Source: Ridgeia piscesae
Lineage: Eukaryota; Annelida; Polychaeta; Sabellida; Siboglinidae
Assembly: GCA_025642075.2 (NCBI GenBank)
Contig: JAODUO010000055.1
Location: 877,501 to 941,500, forward strand
DNA: 64,000 nt
Reading direction: 5' to 3'
Each line of letters begins with the position of its first letter. Position 1 is the stretch's first letter. The position numbers and the translations under genes are program-made. This document shows, in pieces, positions 1-56,809 of the stretch. Under the pieces are notes generated by a model, which was not told the origin of the DNA, ran no database searches, and saw only the letters and a list, made by a program, of their open reading frames with translations.

Positions 1-1016
1 ATGATAATCCGTGTATATACTCCTTTTAACGAGGCAACAATTTTAGTCTCGTCACGATACGTCCGCTACTCCAGAGACGATGTGAATATCGTCATAAAAC
101 AGAAAAGACTTATGTAGAATATAAGATGGTCTTTTCTTGACCATTTGGAAGACACACCCCAAGTCGGCTGTCAATATGTGCAAGAAGCCGGCATCTAATA
201 AATAATTTCACCCCAACAAAACCCCAAGTATTCAAACATGCAATAACTGAATGATATTATTAATACTGTTATGATGAACGTGGCTATGGCCCAGCAAAGT
301 GTAGGAGTATCGTATTAATATATACATGCACATGGAGACCCACCTCCGCAACAACCTGTCCATACGCACACCCTCTTAATTAAGGACACCATACAAGAGC
401 CATCATGGTTCTTTGCAAATGTTCGCAGGCCACAAACACATGAAACTCTGATAAATGAACACAGGAGCCGTAGTATATACAGAATGTTCACCATATAACT
501 AAATATTCAGAATGTTCACCATATAACTAAATATTCAGAATGTTCACCATATAACTAAATATTCAGAATTTTCACCATATAAAAGTCAATAAACCGGATT
601 TAGTTTTCATAACAAAGACTGAGGCAAGACTGGGCATAAGAGTACACAGCGAGAACACTGCACAGTGAATTCACCATTGCTACAAAGTAAACAAGCCTTT
701 GTGTTACACTAACACACCCCATTGTGTTACCCTAACACACCCCATTGTGTTACCCTAACACACCCCATTGTGTTACCCTAACACACCCCATTGTGTTACA
801 CTAACACACCCCATTGTGTTACACTAACACACCCCAGTGTGTTACACTAACACACCCCATTGTGTTACACTAACACATCCCATTGTGTTACCCTAACACA
901 CCCCATTCACCTGTGTTACACACAGCAGACAAAACCTTTTGTAAGTGAGACTTGTCTGCCAGGCAGTGACACGGCCACATGCATGCACAAGATACATGTG
1001 TAACTATTGTCATCAG
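1..1016. other. 3' flank of RYK: two short tandem arrays, no gene seen
   Basis: Contains about four copies of a 28-bp unit (TTCACCATATAACTAAATAT core) at roughly 487-585 and about nine copies of a 23-bp unit (CACACCCCATTGTGTTAC core) at 703-911. Nothing else is recognisable. No ORF here looks coding. Confidence 0.7.
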
Positions 1017-1099
1017 GCGCTGCGCTGCGCTGCGCTGCGCTGCGCTGCGCTGCGCTGCGCTGCGCTGCGCTGCGCTGCGCTGCGCTGCGCTGCGCTGCG
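1017..1099. repeat. (GCGCT)n pentanucleotide microsatellite in the RYK 3' UTR
   Basis: About 16 uninterrupted copies, beginning 18 bases beyond the RYK stop codon. On the RYK transcript it reads (AGCGC)n, a GC-rich tract with self-pairing potential. Confidence 0.95.
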
Positions 1100-1116
1100 A
1101 TGTGCATGTAGTTGTC

Positions 1117-47024
<45,908 letters not shown>

Positions 47025-47333
47025 GTCGCAGAAAGCTCCATACACGACAATCTCCACACCGTTCCGTTCCCACTCTCGAGTCTCGTCTGTTATTCCTCCG
47101 GGATACTCTCGCCACCACGGAAATCTCTTCAACTAGCGTATTATTTTAACATAACCATACATTCACTGAAAATGAATTGACAAAGAAAGTTATATTTATT
47201 AATTTATATCTCCAGCACACGTGGTGCTGTTCGAAAATATGCTTGCTTTATTAATGGGTACAACAACAAAGGACTTGAGAGTATTCGCCATATTGGACTA
47301 ATAAAAGTGGTGAAAGCGTAGCGTTTTAATAAA
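47025..47333. promoter_or_regulatory. Shared bidirectional promoter region of RYK and CWC15
   Basis: The two start codons face away from each other with 309 bp between them, so promoter and both 5' UTRs must share this interval. No TATA box is evident in a sensible place. CGCCATATT at 47286-47294 fits the YY1 core CGCCATNTT, often found close to the start of housekeeping transcripts; this is weak evidence. Transcription starts cannot be placed by eye. The upstream in-frame RYK ATG (47132) lies here. Confidence 0.6.
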
Positions 47334-47464
47334 ATGACGACTGCGGCTCGACCCACGTTTGAACCCGCCCAGGGAGGACGGGGCAAAGGAGAAGGTGATC
47401 TCAGTGCACTGTCTAAGCAATATTCAAGTCGCGATTTGCCGGGCCACACGAAACTGAAAACCAG
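47334..47464 (+). CDS. CWC15: CWC15 exon 1
   Basis: Residues 1-43 plus two bases. Starts at ATG with [20 protein letters not shown] and ends HTKLKT before donor GTGGGT. The start is fixed by the near-invariant family N terminus. Confidence 0.97.
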
Positions 47465-50400
47465 GTGGGTATTAGTGGGCGATAATGCAGTCATTTTAAA
47501 ATACACCGAAACAGAATTACATTTAGTGGTGATTAGAAAGCAACCGGGCAGTCTTATACTTTCTAATCTAACCATGAAAACGGCAACCTACAGCCGCCAA
47601 ATTGATCAAATATTTTATATTTCAGTAACCTATATAGTATATTTCTATAGGGCCTATACGGATACAAGTCAAAACGGCGACAACCAAAACGGCGACAACC
47701 AAAACGACGACAAATCCAAAACGGCGACAGACCAAAACGGCGACAAACCAAAACGGCGACAAACCAGGGTGCATGTCGCCGTTTTGGTGTGCCGCCGTTT
47801 TGGTTGTATCCAAAACGGCGGCACGCCAAAACAGCGCCAATCCAACTTATTCGAAATGCTGTGTTGACTTGTATCCAAAACGGTGCATGTCGCCGTTTTG
47901 GATGTGTCGCCGTTTTGGCGTGTCTCCGTTTTGGATGTGTCGCCATTTTTGTTGTCGCCGTTTTGGAAGTGTAGTGTTGTTTAGTTTTTCTTCCTGTTAC
48001 TGCGTCCTCTTGACAGTACGGTTATATTATTTAACTTTTTTTTTACATGTAAAGCTCCTCAGATAGTAGTAACTAGATTTGATGTTATATAAGTGCATTC
48101 ATTTGTGTATGTTTCTAGACAACCGGGCCAAGGTACAGTTGCTGAGCAGCGAGGCCGAGAGTACCGCAAGGAGTTGGAGGAGAGGGAACGGACAGCCCGG
48201 GAGAAGAGGGAGCGAGGGCGGACACATGGTGGGCACAGCTTTATCTAGGGACTTGTCCATCTGTCATTTGGACAAATTGGGTATAGATGGGTAGATGGTA
48301 CACTTTAGAATGGATGGGTAGATAGTACAAATTGGAATGGATGGGTAGATGGTACATATTGGAATGGATGGGTAGATGGTACAAATTGGAATGGATGGGT
48401 AGATGGTACATATTGGAATGGATGGGTAGATGGTACAAATTGGAATGGATGGGTAGATGGAACAAATTAGTATGGCTGGGTAGATGGTACAAACTAGAAT
48501 GGATGGCTAGATGGTACACATTGGAATGGATGGGTAGATGGTACAAATTGAAAGGATAGTAGATGGTATAAATTGGAATGGATGGGTACTTGATACAATT
48601 GGAATGGATGGGTAGATGATACAAATTGGAATGGATGGGTAGATGGTACAAATTGGAATGGATGGGAAGATGGTACACATTGGAATGGATGAGTAGATGG
48701 TACAAATTGGAATGGATGGGAAGATGGTACACATTGGAATGGATGGGAAGATGGTACAAATTGGAATGGATGGGAAGATGGTACACATTGGAATGGATGG
48801 GAAGATTGTACAAATTGGAATGGATGGGAAGATGGCACACATTGGAATGGATGGGTAGATGGTACAAATTGGAATGGATGGGAAGATGGTACACATTGGA
48901 ATGGATGGGTAGATGGTACAAATTGGAATGGATGGGAAGATGGTACAAATTGGAATGGATGGGTAGATGGTACAAATTGGAATGGAGATAATTACTTGTG
49001 GTAAGGTGTAGTTGTACAAGAACACAATGAAACAAATACTAAAGATCACACATGATTAAAATTAAAATAAACTGGATACATTATTTAAAGGAGTAATTTA
49101 AAATTAACTGGACAAAGTTAACCACAACATTCTCGACTTAGTGTTAGATTGAACAGAAGCGATCGTTACCCAGTACTGGTAAACTAATATCAGTATTGGT
49201 ATTTTGTTATCAGACCTGTGTATTTTGTGCACTGTGCAAGATTAAATCATGAGGTTCATCATCATAACAACATTGTGCAGGATTAAGTCATGAGGTTCAT
49301 CATCACAACAACTTCCTGCCCTGTCTTGTAGATTCTGTTGTCAGCAAGAGAGCTCGCATTGAGCAGTCATCTGCCAACCTTGACGCCGACGACCCTATTG
49401 ACGATGACGAGGTAAGACGACAGTGTCGTATACATGTATGATTATATGACAAGGATGCTGACAGTGGCCTGTGTGTGGTTATAAGACAAGGACGCTGACA
49501 GTGTCATGTGTGTGGTTATAGGACTAAGGCTGACAATGTCCTGTGTGTGGTTGTAGGACTAAGGCTGACAATGTCCTGTGTGTGGTTGTAGGACGAGGAC
49601 TCTGACAGTGTCCTGTGTGTGGTTGTAGGACAAGGTCTCTGACAATGTCCTGTGTGTGGTTGTAGGACATGGCCTCTGACAGTGTCCTGTGTGTGGTTGT
49701 AGGACGAGGACTCTGACAGTGTCCTGCATGTGGTTTTAGGACGAGGACTCTGACAGTGTCCTGCATGTGGTTGTAGGACGAGGACTCTGACAATGTCCTG
49801 TGTGTGGTTGTAGGACGAGGACTCTGACAGTGTCCTGTGTGTGGTTGTAGGACGAGGACTCTGACAGTGTCCTGTGTGTTGTAGGACGAGGACTGTGACA
49901 GTGTCCTGTGTGTTGTAGGACGAGGACGCTGACAGTGTCCTGTGTGTGGTTGTAGAACAAGGACTCTGATAGTGTCCTGTGTGTTGTAGGACGAGGACTG
50001 TGACAGTGTCCTGTGTGTTGTAGGACGAGGACGCTGACAGTGTCCTGTGTGTGGTTGTAGAACGAGGACTCTGACAGTGTCCTGTGTGTTGTAGGACGAG
50101 GACGCTGACAGTGTCCTGTGTGTGGTTGTAGAACGAGGACTCTGACAGTGTCCTGTGTGTTGTAGGACGAGGACACTGAGAGTGAGGATGAGGACGACAC
50201 AGCTGAGCTGCTGGCTGAACTGAACCGTATCAAGAAGGAGAGAGCGGCTGAGACGGCAGCTAAGGTGAGTCTCACACATACAGTTGTGTCCATCTTAAAG
50301 CTTCTTCCATCAACTTGTTTCACTCTTCAAAAATCTGGCTCTTTGATATAGAAATATGACGTATGCTAACCTTTGGTTTAAAAAAGTATGTGTCCATTTC

Positions 50401-53400
50401 TTGTGTAAATCATCGAAATAGTTTACTTTGTTAACTATTTATTTACACTCACAATGCCAGGGTGATACAAGGTTTCTTGACCACTCAATTACAGTTTAAA
50501 ATTCGGGTGCCAAGCCATTTTTAAGTGGATCACCAATTATAGTATCAAGTGTATGTCTACAGTTCTTGTGATAGTCCATGTTTCCCGTATAAGATGGATG
50601 CCACATGTAGCATGAATTTGGATTTGTTCTAAACATTATAAGCCTACTGACCATTCAGCAGACTTAGTTACAGCTGTAGGCCTAAATTGTGTGTACAATT
50701 CAGGAAAACATAGATTCTATTAGATTCATATATATGTTGTTTTGAAACTAAATATAAACCAAAGCAAACAGAACCACTCCTGCGTCAACTTTGTCCTCTA
50801 TTCCCTGGACTGTCACTACCTCCTGAGTCAACTCTGTCCTCTACTCCCTGGACTGTCACTACCTCCTGAGTCAACTTTGTCCTCTATTCCCTGGACTGTC
50901 ACTACCTCCTGAGTCAACTCTGTCCTCTACTCCCTGGACTGTCACTACCTCCTGAGTCAACTCTGTCCTCTACTCCCTGGACTGTCACTACCTCCTGAGT
51001 CAACTCTGTCCTCTACTCCCTGGACTGTCACTACCTCCTGAGTCAACTCTGTCCTCTACTCCCTGGACTGTCACTACCTCCTGAGTCAACTCTGTCCTCT
51101 ATTCCCTGGACTGTCACTGCCTCCTGAGTCAACTCTGTCCTCTACTCCCTGGACTGTCACTACCTCCTGAGTCAACTCTGTCCTCTACTCCCTGGACTGT
51201 CACTACCTCCTGAGTCAACTCTGTCCTCTACTCCCTGGACTGTCACTACCTCCTGAGTCAACTTTGTCCTCTATTCCCTGGACTGTCACTACCTCCTGAG
51301 TCAACTCTGTCCTCTACTCCCTGGACTGTCACTACCTCCTGAGTCAACTCTGTCCTCTACTCCCTGGACTGTCACTACCTCCTGAGTCAACTTTGTCCTC
51401 TACTCCCTGGACTGTCACTACCTCCTGAGTCAACTCTGTCCTCTACTCCCTGGACTGTCACTACCTCCTGAGTCAACTCTGTCCTCTACTCCCTGGACTG
51501 TCACTACCTCCTGAGTCAACTCTGTCCTCTACTCCCTGGACTGTCACTACCTCCTGAGTCAACTCTGTCCTCTACTCCCTGGACTGTCACTACCTCCTGA
51601 GTCAACTCTGTCCTCTACTCCCTGGACTGTCACTACCTCCTGAGTCAACTCTGTCCTCTACTCCCTGGACTGTCACTACCTCCTGAGTCAACTCTGTCCT
51701 CTACTCCCTGGACTGTCACTACCGCCTGAGTCAACTCTGTCCTCTACTCCCTGGACTGTCACTACCTCCTGCGTCAACTCTGTCCTCTACTCCCTGGACT
51801 GTCACTACCTCCTGAGTCAACTCTGTCCTCTACTCCCTGGACTGTCACTACCTCCTGAGTCAACTCTGTCCTCTACTCCCTGGACTGTCACTACCTCCTG
51901 AGTCAACTCTGTCCTCTACTCCCTGGACTGTCACTACCTCCTGAGTCAACTCTGTCCTCTACTCCCTGGACTGTCACTACCTCCTGAGTCAACTCTGTCC
52001 TCTACTCCCTGGACTGTCACTACCTCCTGAGTCAACTCTGTCCTCTACTCCCTGGACTGTCACTACCTCCTGAGTCAACTCTGTCCTCTACTCCCTGGAC
52101 TGTCACTACCTCCTGAGTCAACTCTGTCCTCTACCCTGATGTCACTACCCCTGAGTCAACTGTCCTCACTCTGATGTCATACCTGAGTAACTCTCCTCTG
52201 ACTGTCACACCTCCTGAGTCAACTGCCTCTACTCCTGGACGTCACTTCCGGCAACTGTCCTACTCCTGGATGTCACTCCTCCTGATCAACTTGTCTCACT
52301 CTGTCCACCTGGTCAACTTGTCCTACCCCTGGATTACTACTTGAGTCAACTTGTCTCTCTGGACTGTCACTACTCCTGAGTCAACTCTGTCCTCTACTCT
52401 GGACGTCACTACCTCCTGAGTCAACTCTGTCCTCTACTCTGGACTGTCACTACCTCCTGAGTCAACTCTGTCCTCTACTCTGGACTGTCACTATGAGTCA
52501 ACTCTGTCCTCTATCCCTGGACTGTCACTCCTCCTGGTCAACTCTGTCCTCTACTCCCTGGACTGTCACTACCTCCTGAGTCAACTCTGTCCTCTACTCC
52601 CTGGACTGTCACTACTCCTGAGTCAACTGTCCTTCCCTGGATGTCACTACCTCCTGAGTCAACTCTGTCCTCTACTCTGCTGTCACTACTCCTGAGTCAA
52701 CTCTGTCCTCTACTCCCTGGACTGTCACTACCTCCTGAGTCAACTCTGTCCTCTACTCTGGACGTCACTACCTCCTGAGTCAACCTGTCTCACTTGGACC
52801 ACCCTCTGAGTCAACTCTGTCCTCTACTCTGGACTGTCACTACCTCCTGAGTCAACTTGTCCTCTACTCCCTGGACTGTCACTACCTCCTGAGTCAACTC
52901 TGTCCTCTACTCCCTGGACTGTCACTACCTCCTGAGTCAACTCTGTCCCTCTCCCTGGACTGTCACTACCTCCTGAGTCAACGTCCTCTACTCCCTGATG
53001 TCACTACCTCCTGAGTCAACTCTGTCCTCACTCCTGGACTTCACTACCTCCTGATCAACCTCCTCTACTCCCTGGATGTCACTCTCTGAGTCAACTCTCC
53101 TCTATCCCTGCTGTCACTACCTCCTGAGTCATCTGTCCTTACTCCCTGGTGTTTCTCCTGAGTCAACTCTGTCCTCTATTGACTGTCACTACCTCCTGAG
53201 TCAACTCTGTCCTTACTTGGACTGTCACACCTCCGAGTCAACTTTCCTCTACCCCTGGACGTACTACCTCCTGAGCAACTCTGTCCTCTACTCCCTGGAC
53301 GTCACTACCTCCTGAGTCAATCTGTCCCCTGACTGTCACTACCTGGTCAACTCTGTCCTCTACTCCTGGACTGTCACTACCTCCTGTCACTCTGTCCTCT

Positions 53401-56149
53401 ACTCCCTGATGTCAACCTCCTGAGTCAACTCTGTCCTCTACTCCCTGGACTGTCACTACCTCCTGTCCTCTACTCTCTGGACTGTCACTACCTCCTGAGT
53501 CAACTCTGTCCTCTACTCCCTGGACTGTCACTACCTCCTGAGTCAACTCTGTCCTCTACTCCCTGGACTGTCACTACCTCCTGAGTCAACTCTGTCCTCT
53601 ACTCCCTGGACTGTCACTACCTCCTGAGTCAACTCTGTCCTCTACTCCCTGGACTGTCACTACCTCCTGAGTCAACTCTGTCCTCTACTCCCTGGACTGT
53701 CACTACCTCCTGAGTCAACTCTGTCCTCTACTCTCTGGACTGTCACTACCTCCTGAGTCAACTCTGTCCTCTACTCCCTGGACTGTCACTACCTCCTGAG
53801 TCAATCCACCCTGGACTGTTCCTGCTCAATCTTCCTCACGAAACCCCCCCACCTGGACTGTCACTATCTCCTGAGTCAACTCTGTCCTCTACTCTCTGGA
53901 CTGTCACTACCTCCTGAGTCAACTCTGTCCTCTACTCTCTGGACTGTCACTACCTCCTGAGTCAACTCTGTCCTCTACTCCCTGGACTGTCACTACCTCC
54001 TGAGTCAACTCTGTCCTCTACTCCCTGGACTGTCACTACCTCCTGCGTCAACTCTGTCCTCTACTCCCTGGACTGTCACTACCTCCTGAGTCAACTCTGT
54101 CCTCTACTCCCTGGACTGTCACTATCTCCTGAGTCAACTCTGTCCTCTACTCCCTGGACTGTCACTACCTCCTGAGTCAACTCTGTCCTCTACTCCCTGG
54201 ACTGTCACTATCTCCTGAGTCAACTCTGTCCTCTACTCCCTGGACTGTCACTACCTCCTGAGTCAACTCTGTCCTCTACTCCCTGGACTGTCACTACCTC
54301 CTGAGTCAACTCTGTCCTCTACTCCCTGGACTGTCACTACCTCCTGAGTCAACTCTGTCCTCTACTTCCTGGACTGTCACTACCTCCTGAGTCAACTCTG
54401 TCCTCTACTCCCTGGACTGTCACTACCTCCTGAGTCAACTCTGTCCTCTACTTCCTGGACTGGCCCATATTCCATCAACACTGTAAAAGAGCCTGACTTG
54501 AAATGGTCTTCAAATGTCACCATCGTCTCATCGCCATAGAATCTACCTACCCACCAAAGCCAACAGAAAATAAAATCTTCAAACTACACCATCTTTATCA
54601 CAACCTCCATATGACATAACCATCAACACTAGGGAAGTGTTCAGCTGTCAGAGATCTTCAAACTACACCATCTTCATCACAACCTCCATATGACATAACC
54701 ATCAACACTGGGGAAGTGTTCAGCTGTCAGAGATCTTCAAACTACACCATCTTCATCACAACCTCCATATGACATAACCATCAACACAGGGGAAGTGTTC
54801 AGCTGTCACATTGAATCATTCAAGGTGTTTCATGCACAGATGTTCCAACTTCATTGACATTTATAAGTCGAGACACTTCAGTGCGAGTTCAAAAGGTAAC
54901 ATTACTCATTGGACACATTCTAGATCAAAGTGCAACTAAAGAAAGGCTTGTTCTATGTGGTCAAACAAAGTATTCCTTTTCTATGCTATATCATATACAT
55001 GTACAGGGATCAATTTCCGTAACTGTTTTGCAGCCACAACATGGCCATGATGATTGGTCCATTCAGTTCTCACCCTGTGAGTCGGGGTAAACCCATTGTG
55101 TGGTGTTACAGGAGGCCGAGAAGAAGGCAGAGGAAGAGAGAATCCGCATGGAGAATATCCTCCGGGGAAACCCCCTCATCAACCAATCAGAGAAGAGCGA
55201 CTTCAAGGTCAAGCGAAGGTGTGTGTTCACCCACTTTGTAGAGCGCAGTGGCTCAGGGGTAGAGCTTTGGACTCTCGACTAAGAGAACCCGGGTTCGAAT
55301 CCTGTGCTAAAGTGGTGTTAAAACCTTGGGCAAGTTTTTTACTCTACATTGCTCCAGTTCACTCAGCTGTATAAATGAGTACCTGGCTATCGACAGTGGT
55401 GGATATGTATACGAGCAGCCTTTGCGCATTAATTGTAGCATATGAATGGATGCTTCCCAGAGAAGTTGAGACAGTGTTTCATTGAACAAGTCTGCCAGGG
55501 AAGTAAAGTGTAAAAGTGATTTGAGCAGCTCTGAGTACTGGATACGAACTTACTTTTTTAAATGCATTAATTTTTGTTGAAATGTAAAAATCTGGAAATG
55601 TTTTTAAAATTTGTACAGTTCAAAAATAACTATGAAACAATTCTGTGAGCCATGTAGTTTGATGCTGGTTGGTGTTGCCAGGTGACCCATGTAGGCAGTG
55701 GGTGAACCCTCAAATGACAGTGTAGGAGCTGGGCAATGACTTTGTTATGTTAGATTTTGCTCAATGTAACAATTTTAATTTATAATTTTAAAGCACATGT
55801 TGGTGTTTTATGTAACATGTTTGAAACGGCTCAGTCCAAAAAGGCAATACATCACCTGGATCTGTGAAAGAACAGCAAGGGGACTAGGGAGACAGGGGAC
55901 AAAGGAGAGCAAGGGGACTAGGGAGACAAGGGTTCAAAGGACAATAAGGGATGAAATAGGTCTAGACACTTGAGTCAATACTTGATAAAAACACAGCATA
56001 ATTGGAATGTTTTCGTTGCTTTCAGATGGGACGATGACGTTGTGTTCAAGAACTGCGCCAAAGATGACACGAATAAAGAAAAACGCTTCATCAACGACAC
56101 ATTGCGATCAGAATTCCACAAGAAATTCATGGACAAATATGTCAAATGA
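47334..56149 (+). CDS. CWC15: CWC15 spliceosome-associated protein, complete gene of 6 exons
   Basis: CWC15 is a small nuclear protein of the Prp19/CDC5L-associated complex in the activated spliceosome. The spliced CDS is 651 nt (216 aa; human is 229). The N terminus [20 protein letters not shown] and [16 protein letters not shown] is almost invariant in the family. It is followed by an Arg/Glu-rich helix ([15 protein letters not shown]), an acidic stretch (LDADDP, then [11 protein letters not shown]), the coiled-coil-like segment [16 protein letters not shown], and the conserved end [34 protein letters not shown]. All six exons have GT-AG borders and consistent phases. A poly(A) signal lies about 400 bases past the stop. 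Confidence 0.97.
47668..47966. mobile_element. Foldback element built from CCAAAACGGCGACA motifs
   Basis: About 16 copies of CCAAAACGGCGACA or close variants in CWC15 intron 1: mostly forward in the first third, then mixed, then reverse (TGTCGCCGTTTTGG) in the last third. The whole can fold into a long hairpin. Motif spacing is 10 to 20 bases. Likely a foldback-type transposon or its remnant. Confidence 0.75.
48119..48228 (+). CDS. CWC15: CWC15 exon 2
   Basis: Encodes [20 protein letters not shown], then [18 protein letters not shown]. Acceptor TTTCTAG, donor GTGGGC. Phase 2 in, phase 1 out. A MITE end starts about 8 bases after the donor. Confidence 0.94.
48236..48300 (+). mobile_element. 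MITE-like 5' end that seeds a minisatellite
   Basis: ACAGCTTTATCTAGGGACTT and CTGTCATTTGGACAAATTGG match the family start AGCTTTATGTAGAGACCCG...GTCATTTGGACAGG. The element then dissolves into the 27-bp array. Confidence 0.7.
48285..48985. repeat. 27-bp minisatellite with 54-bp higher-order pattern
   Basis: About 26 copies with core GGGTAGATGGTACAAATTGG. Units with ACAAATTGG alternate with units with ACACATTGG (or ACATATTGG), so the homogenised unit is a dimer. The 27-bp period gives long spurious frames on both strands. Confidence 0.94.
49332..49411 (+). CDS. CWC15: CWC15 exon 3
   Basis: Encodes [20 protein letters not shown], then PIDDDE. Matches the family segment SVSKKPRL...ANLDADDP. Acceptor CTTGTAG, donor GTAAGA. 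Phase 1 in, phase 0 out. Confidence 0.95.
49440..50165 (+). repeat. Minisatellite carrying the CWC15 exon 4 acceptor and exon start
   Basis: About 20 copies, mostly 39 to 44 bp. Each contains a (TG)-rich tract, TTGTAG and GACGAGGACTCTGACAGTG. The real exon 4 is TTGTAG/GACGAGGACACTGAGAGTG, the last copy. Copies farthest away are the most degenerate (TTATAG, TTATAA). Confidence 0.94.
50166..50264 (+). CDS. CWC15: CWC15 exon 4
   Basis: 33 codons: [11 protein letters not shown] then [20 protein letters not shown]. Acceptor GTGTTGTAG, donor GTGAGT. Phase 0 on both sides. The acceptor plus the first 10 to 20 exon bases is the unit of the array upstream; this last copy is the real exon because only it continues into the conserved helix. 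Confidence 0.95.
50270..50770. other. CWC15 intron 4 start, nothing seen
   Basis: Unique sequence between the exon 4 donor and the 43-bp array, without recognisable features. Confidence 0.5.
50775..54462. repeat. 43-bp minisatellite, about 85 copies, with a corrupted middle
   Basis: Core GTCCTCTACTCCCTGGACTG and TCACTACCTCCTGAGTCAAC. Units are nearly identical from 50790 to 52130 and from 53470 to 54460. Between them (52131-53470) almost every unit has scattered one- to several-base deletions. Confidence 0.95.
54590..54810. repeat. Roughly 72-bp tandem triplication
   Basis: Three copies with core ACTACACCATCTTCATCACA and CATCAACACTGGGGAAGTGT. The rest of intron 4 up to exon 5 is unremarkable. 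Confidence 0.9.
55112..55218 (+). CDS. CWC15: CWC15 exon 5
   Basis: Encodes [20 protein letters not shown], then [15 protein letters not shown]. Matches [18 protein letters not shown] and FKVKRRW of the family. Acceptor TGTTACAG, donor GTGTGT. Phase 0 in, phase 2 out. Confidence 0.96.
55241..55505 (+). mobile_element. tRNA-derived SINE in CWC15 intron 5
   Basis: Head resembles a tRNA gene: A box GTGGCTCAGGGGTAGAGC and B box GGGTTCGAATCC (55291-55302), with the usual spacing. It is followed by a non-tRNA body containing GGGCAAGTTTTTTACTCTAC and CAGCTGTATAAATGAGTACC, a central-domain-like stretch seen in several animal SINE families. Lies 22 bases after the exon 5 donor. Confidence 0.8.
55510..56025. 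other. CWC15 intron 5 remainder, nothing seen
   Basis: Contains a short direct repeat (AGCAAGGGGACTAGGGAGACA, twice, about 55873-55930) and otherwise nothing recognisable. Confidence 0.5.
56026..56149 (+). CDS. CWC15: CWC15 exon 6 and stop
   Basis: Encodes [20 protein letters not shown], then [20 protein letters not shown] and K before TGA. Acceptor GCTTTCAG. The C terminus is near-identical to the animal family. Confidence 0.97.
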
Positions 56150-56546
56150 TGTGTCGTGTTATTCACTGTACAATTCCTCACTGTTTCTGTAATGTTGGTG
56201 ATGCATGTATGAAATAAGACAGCCTTGTCTTTGACTAGTTGGAATTCTACGAGAAACTACAAAAGTGGCCCGTTCAATATGCTACAGCATAACACTGTTG
56301 ATGCTGTTGCAGTTTATCAATTACGATCATTTTAAAGTGACTTCATCAACAACTTTCACATGCTCAGTTATGAGGTTCACCACTGAACATGATTTCTAGT
56401 TGGCTAAACCAGTTGCAGAAGGACTTCTAAAGAAGACTGTGTTGTCACTACCACGGACAGTGTGTTGTGTTACAGTTTCATGTACCTGCAACTAGCAGGT
56501 TGTAATGTGTTCCCTTGTAAAAAAGGTTTGTAATTTTATTTACAAT

Positions 56547-56552
56547 AATAAA
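56547..56552 (+). terminator. CWC15: CWC15 polyadenylation signal AATAAA
   Basis: AATAAA lies 398 bases after the CWC15 stop and is the first canonical hexamer I see downstream of the stop. The cleavage site is not determined. Confidence 0.65.
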
Positions 56553-56809
56553 CAATATTCCGTAATGTAAGATTGATTGAAAGAATTGTGGAATTACTGT
56601 CAGTCAGAATTGCATTACTTATTTCGCATTCAGGTGTTGAGAAAATGGTTTTATTGTGTGAACAGTCGAGGTATATGTTGTTTTGTTGTAAACACCCACA
56701 GGTTCAACATCACTGAAAGATGTAGACAAGTGAGGTCACTGTAGTTGTATTAGGGATAATCCTACAATCAGAAGATATTACTTTAATCTGGTCTCATCCT
56801 ATAATTCCC

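Noticed and set aside
47025..47132. N-terminal extension of RYK from the ATG at 47132
   Set aside because: It is in frame, but it would bury the signal peptide behind 36 polar residues. Kept only as a possibility in the exon 1 entry.
48241..49049. 264-codon and other ORFs across the 27-bp array
   Set aside because: The period is a multiple of three; open on both strands; lies inside CWC15 intron 2.
49524..50323. 251- and 195-codon minus-strand ORFs
   Set aside because: Antisense of the CWC15 exon 4 acceptor array. The coding signal is on the plus strand only in the last copy.
55241..55320. tRNA gene
   Set aside because: A and B boxes are present, but the acceptor stem does not close cleanly and the sequence runs on into a SINE body. 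Called a tRNA-derived SINE instead.
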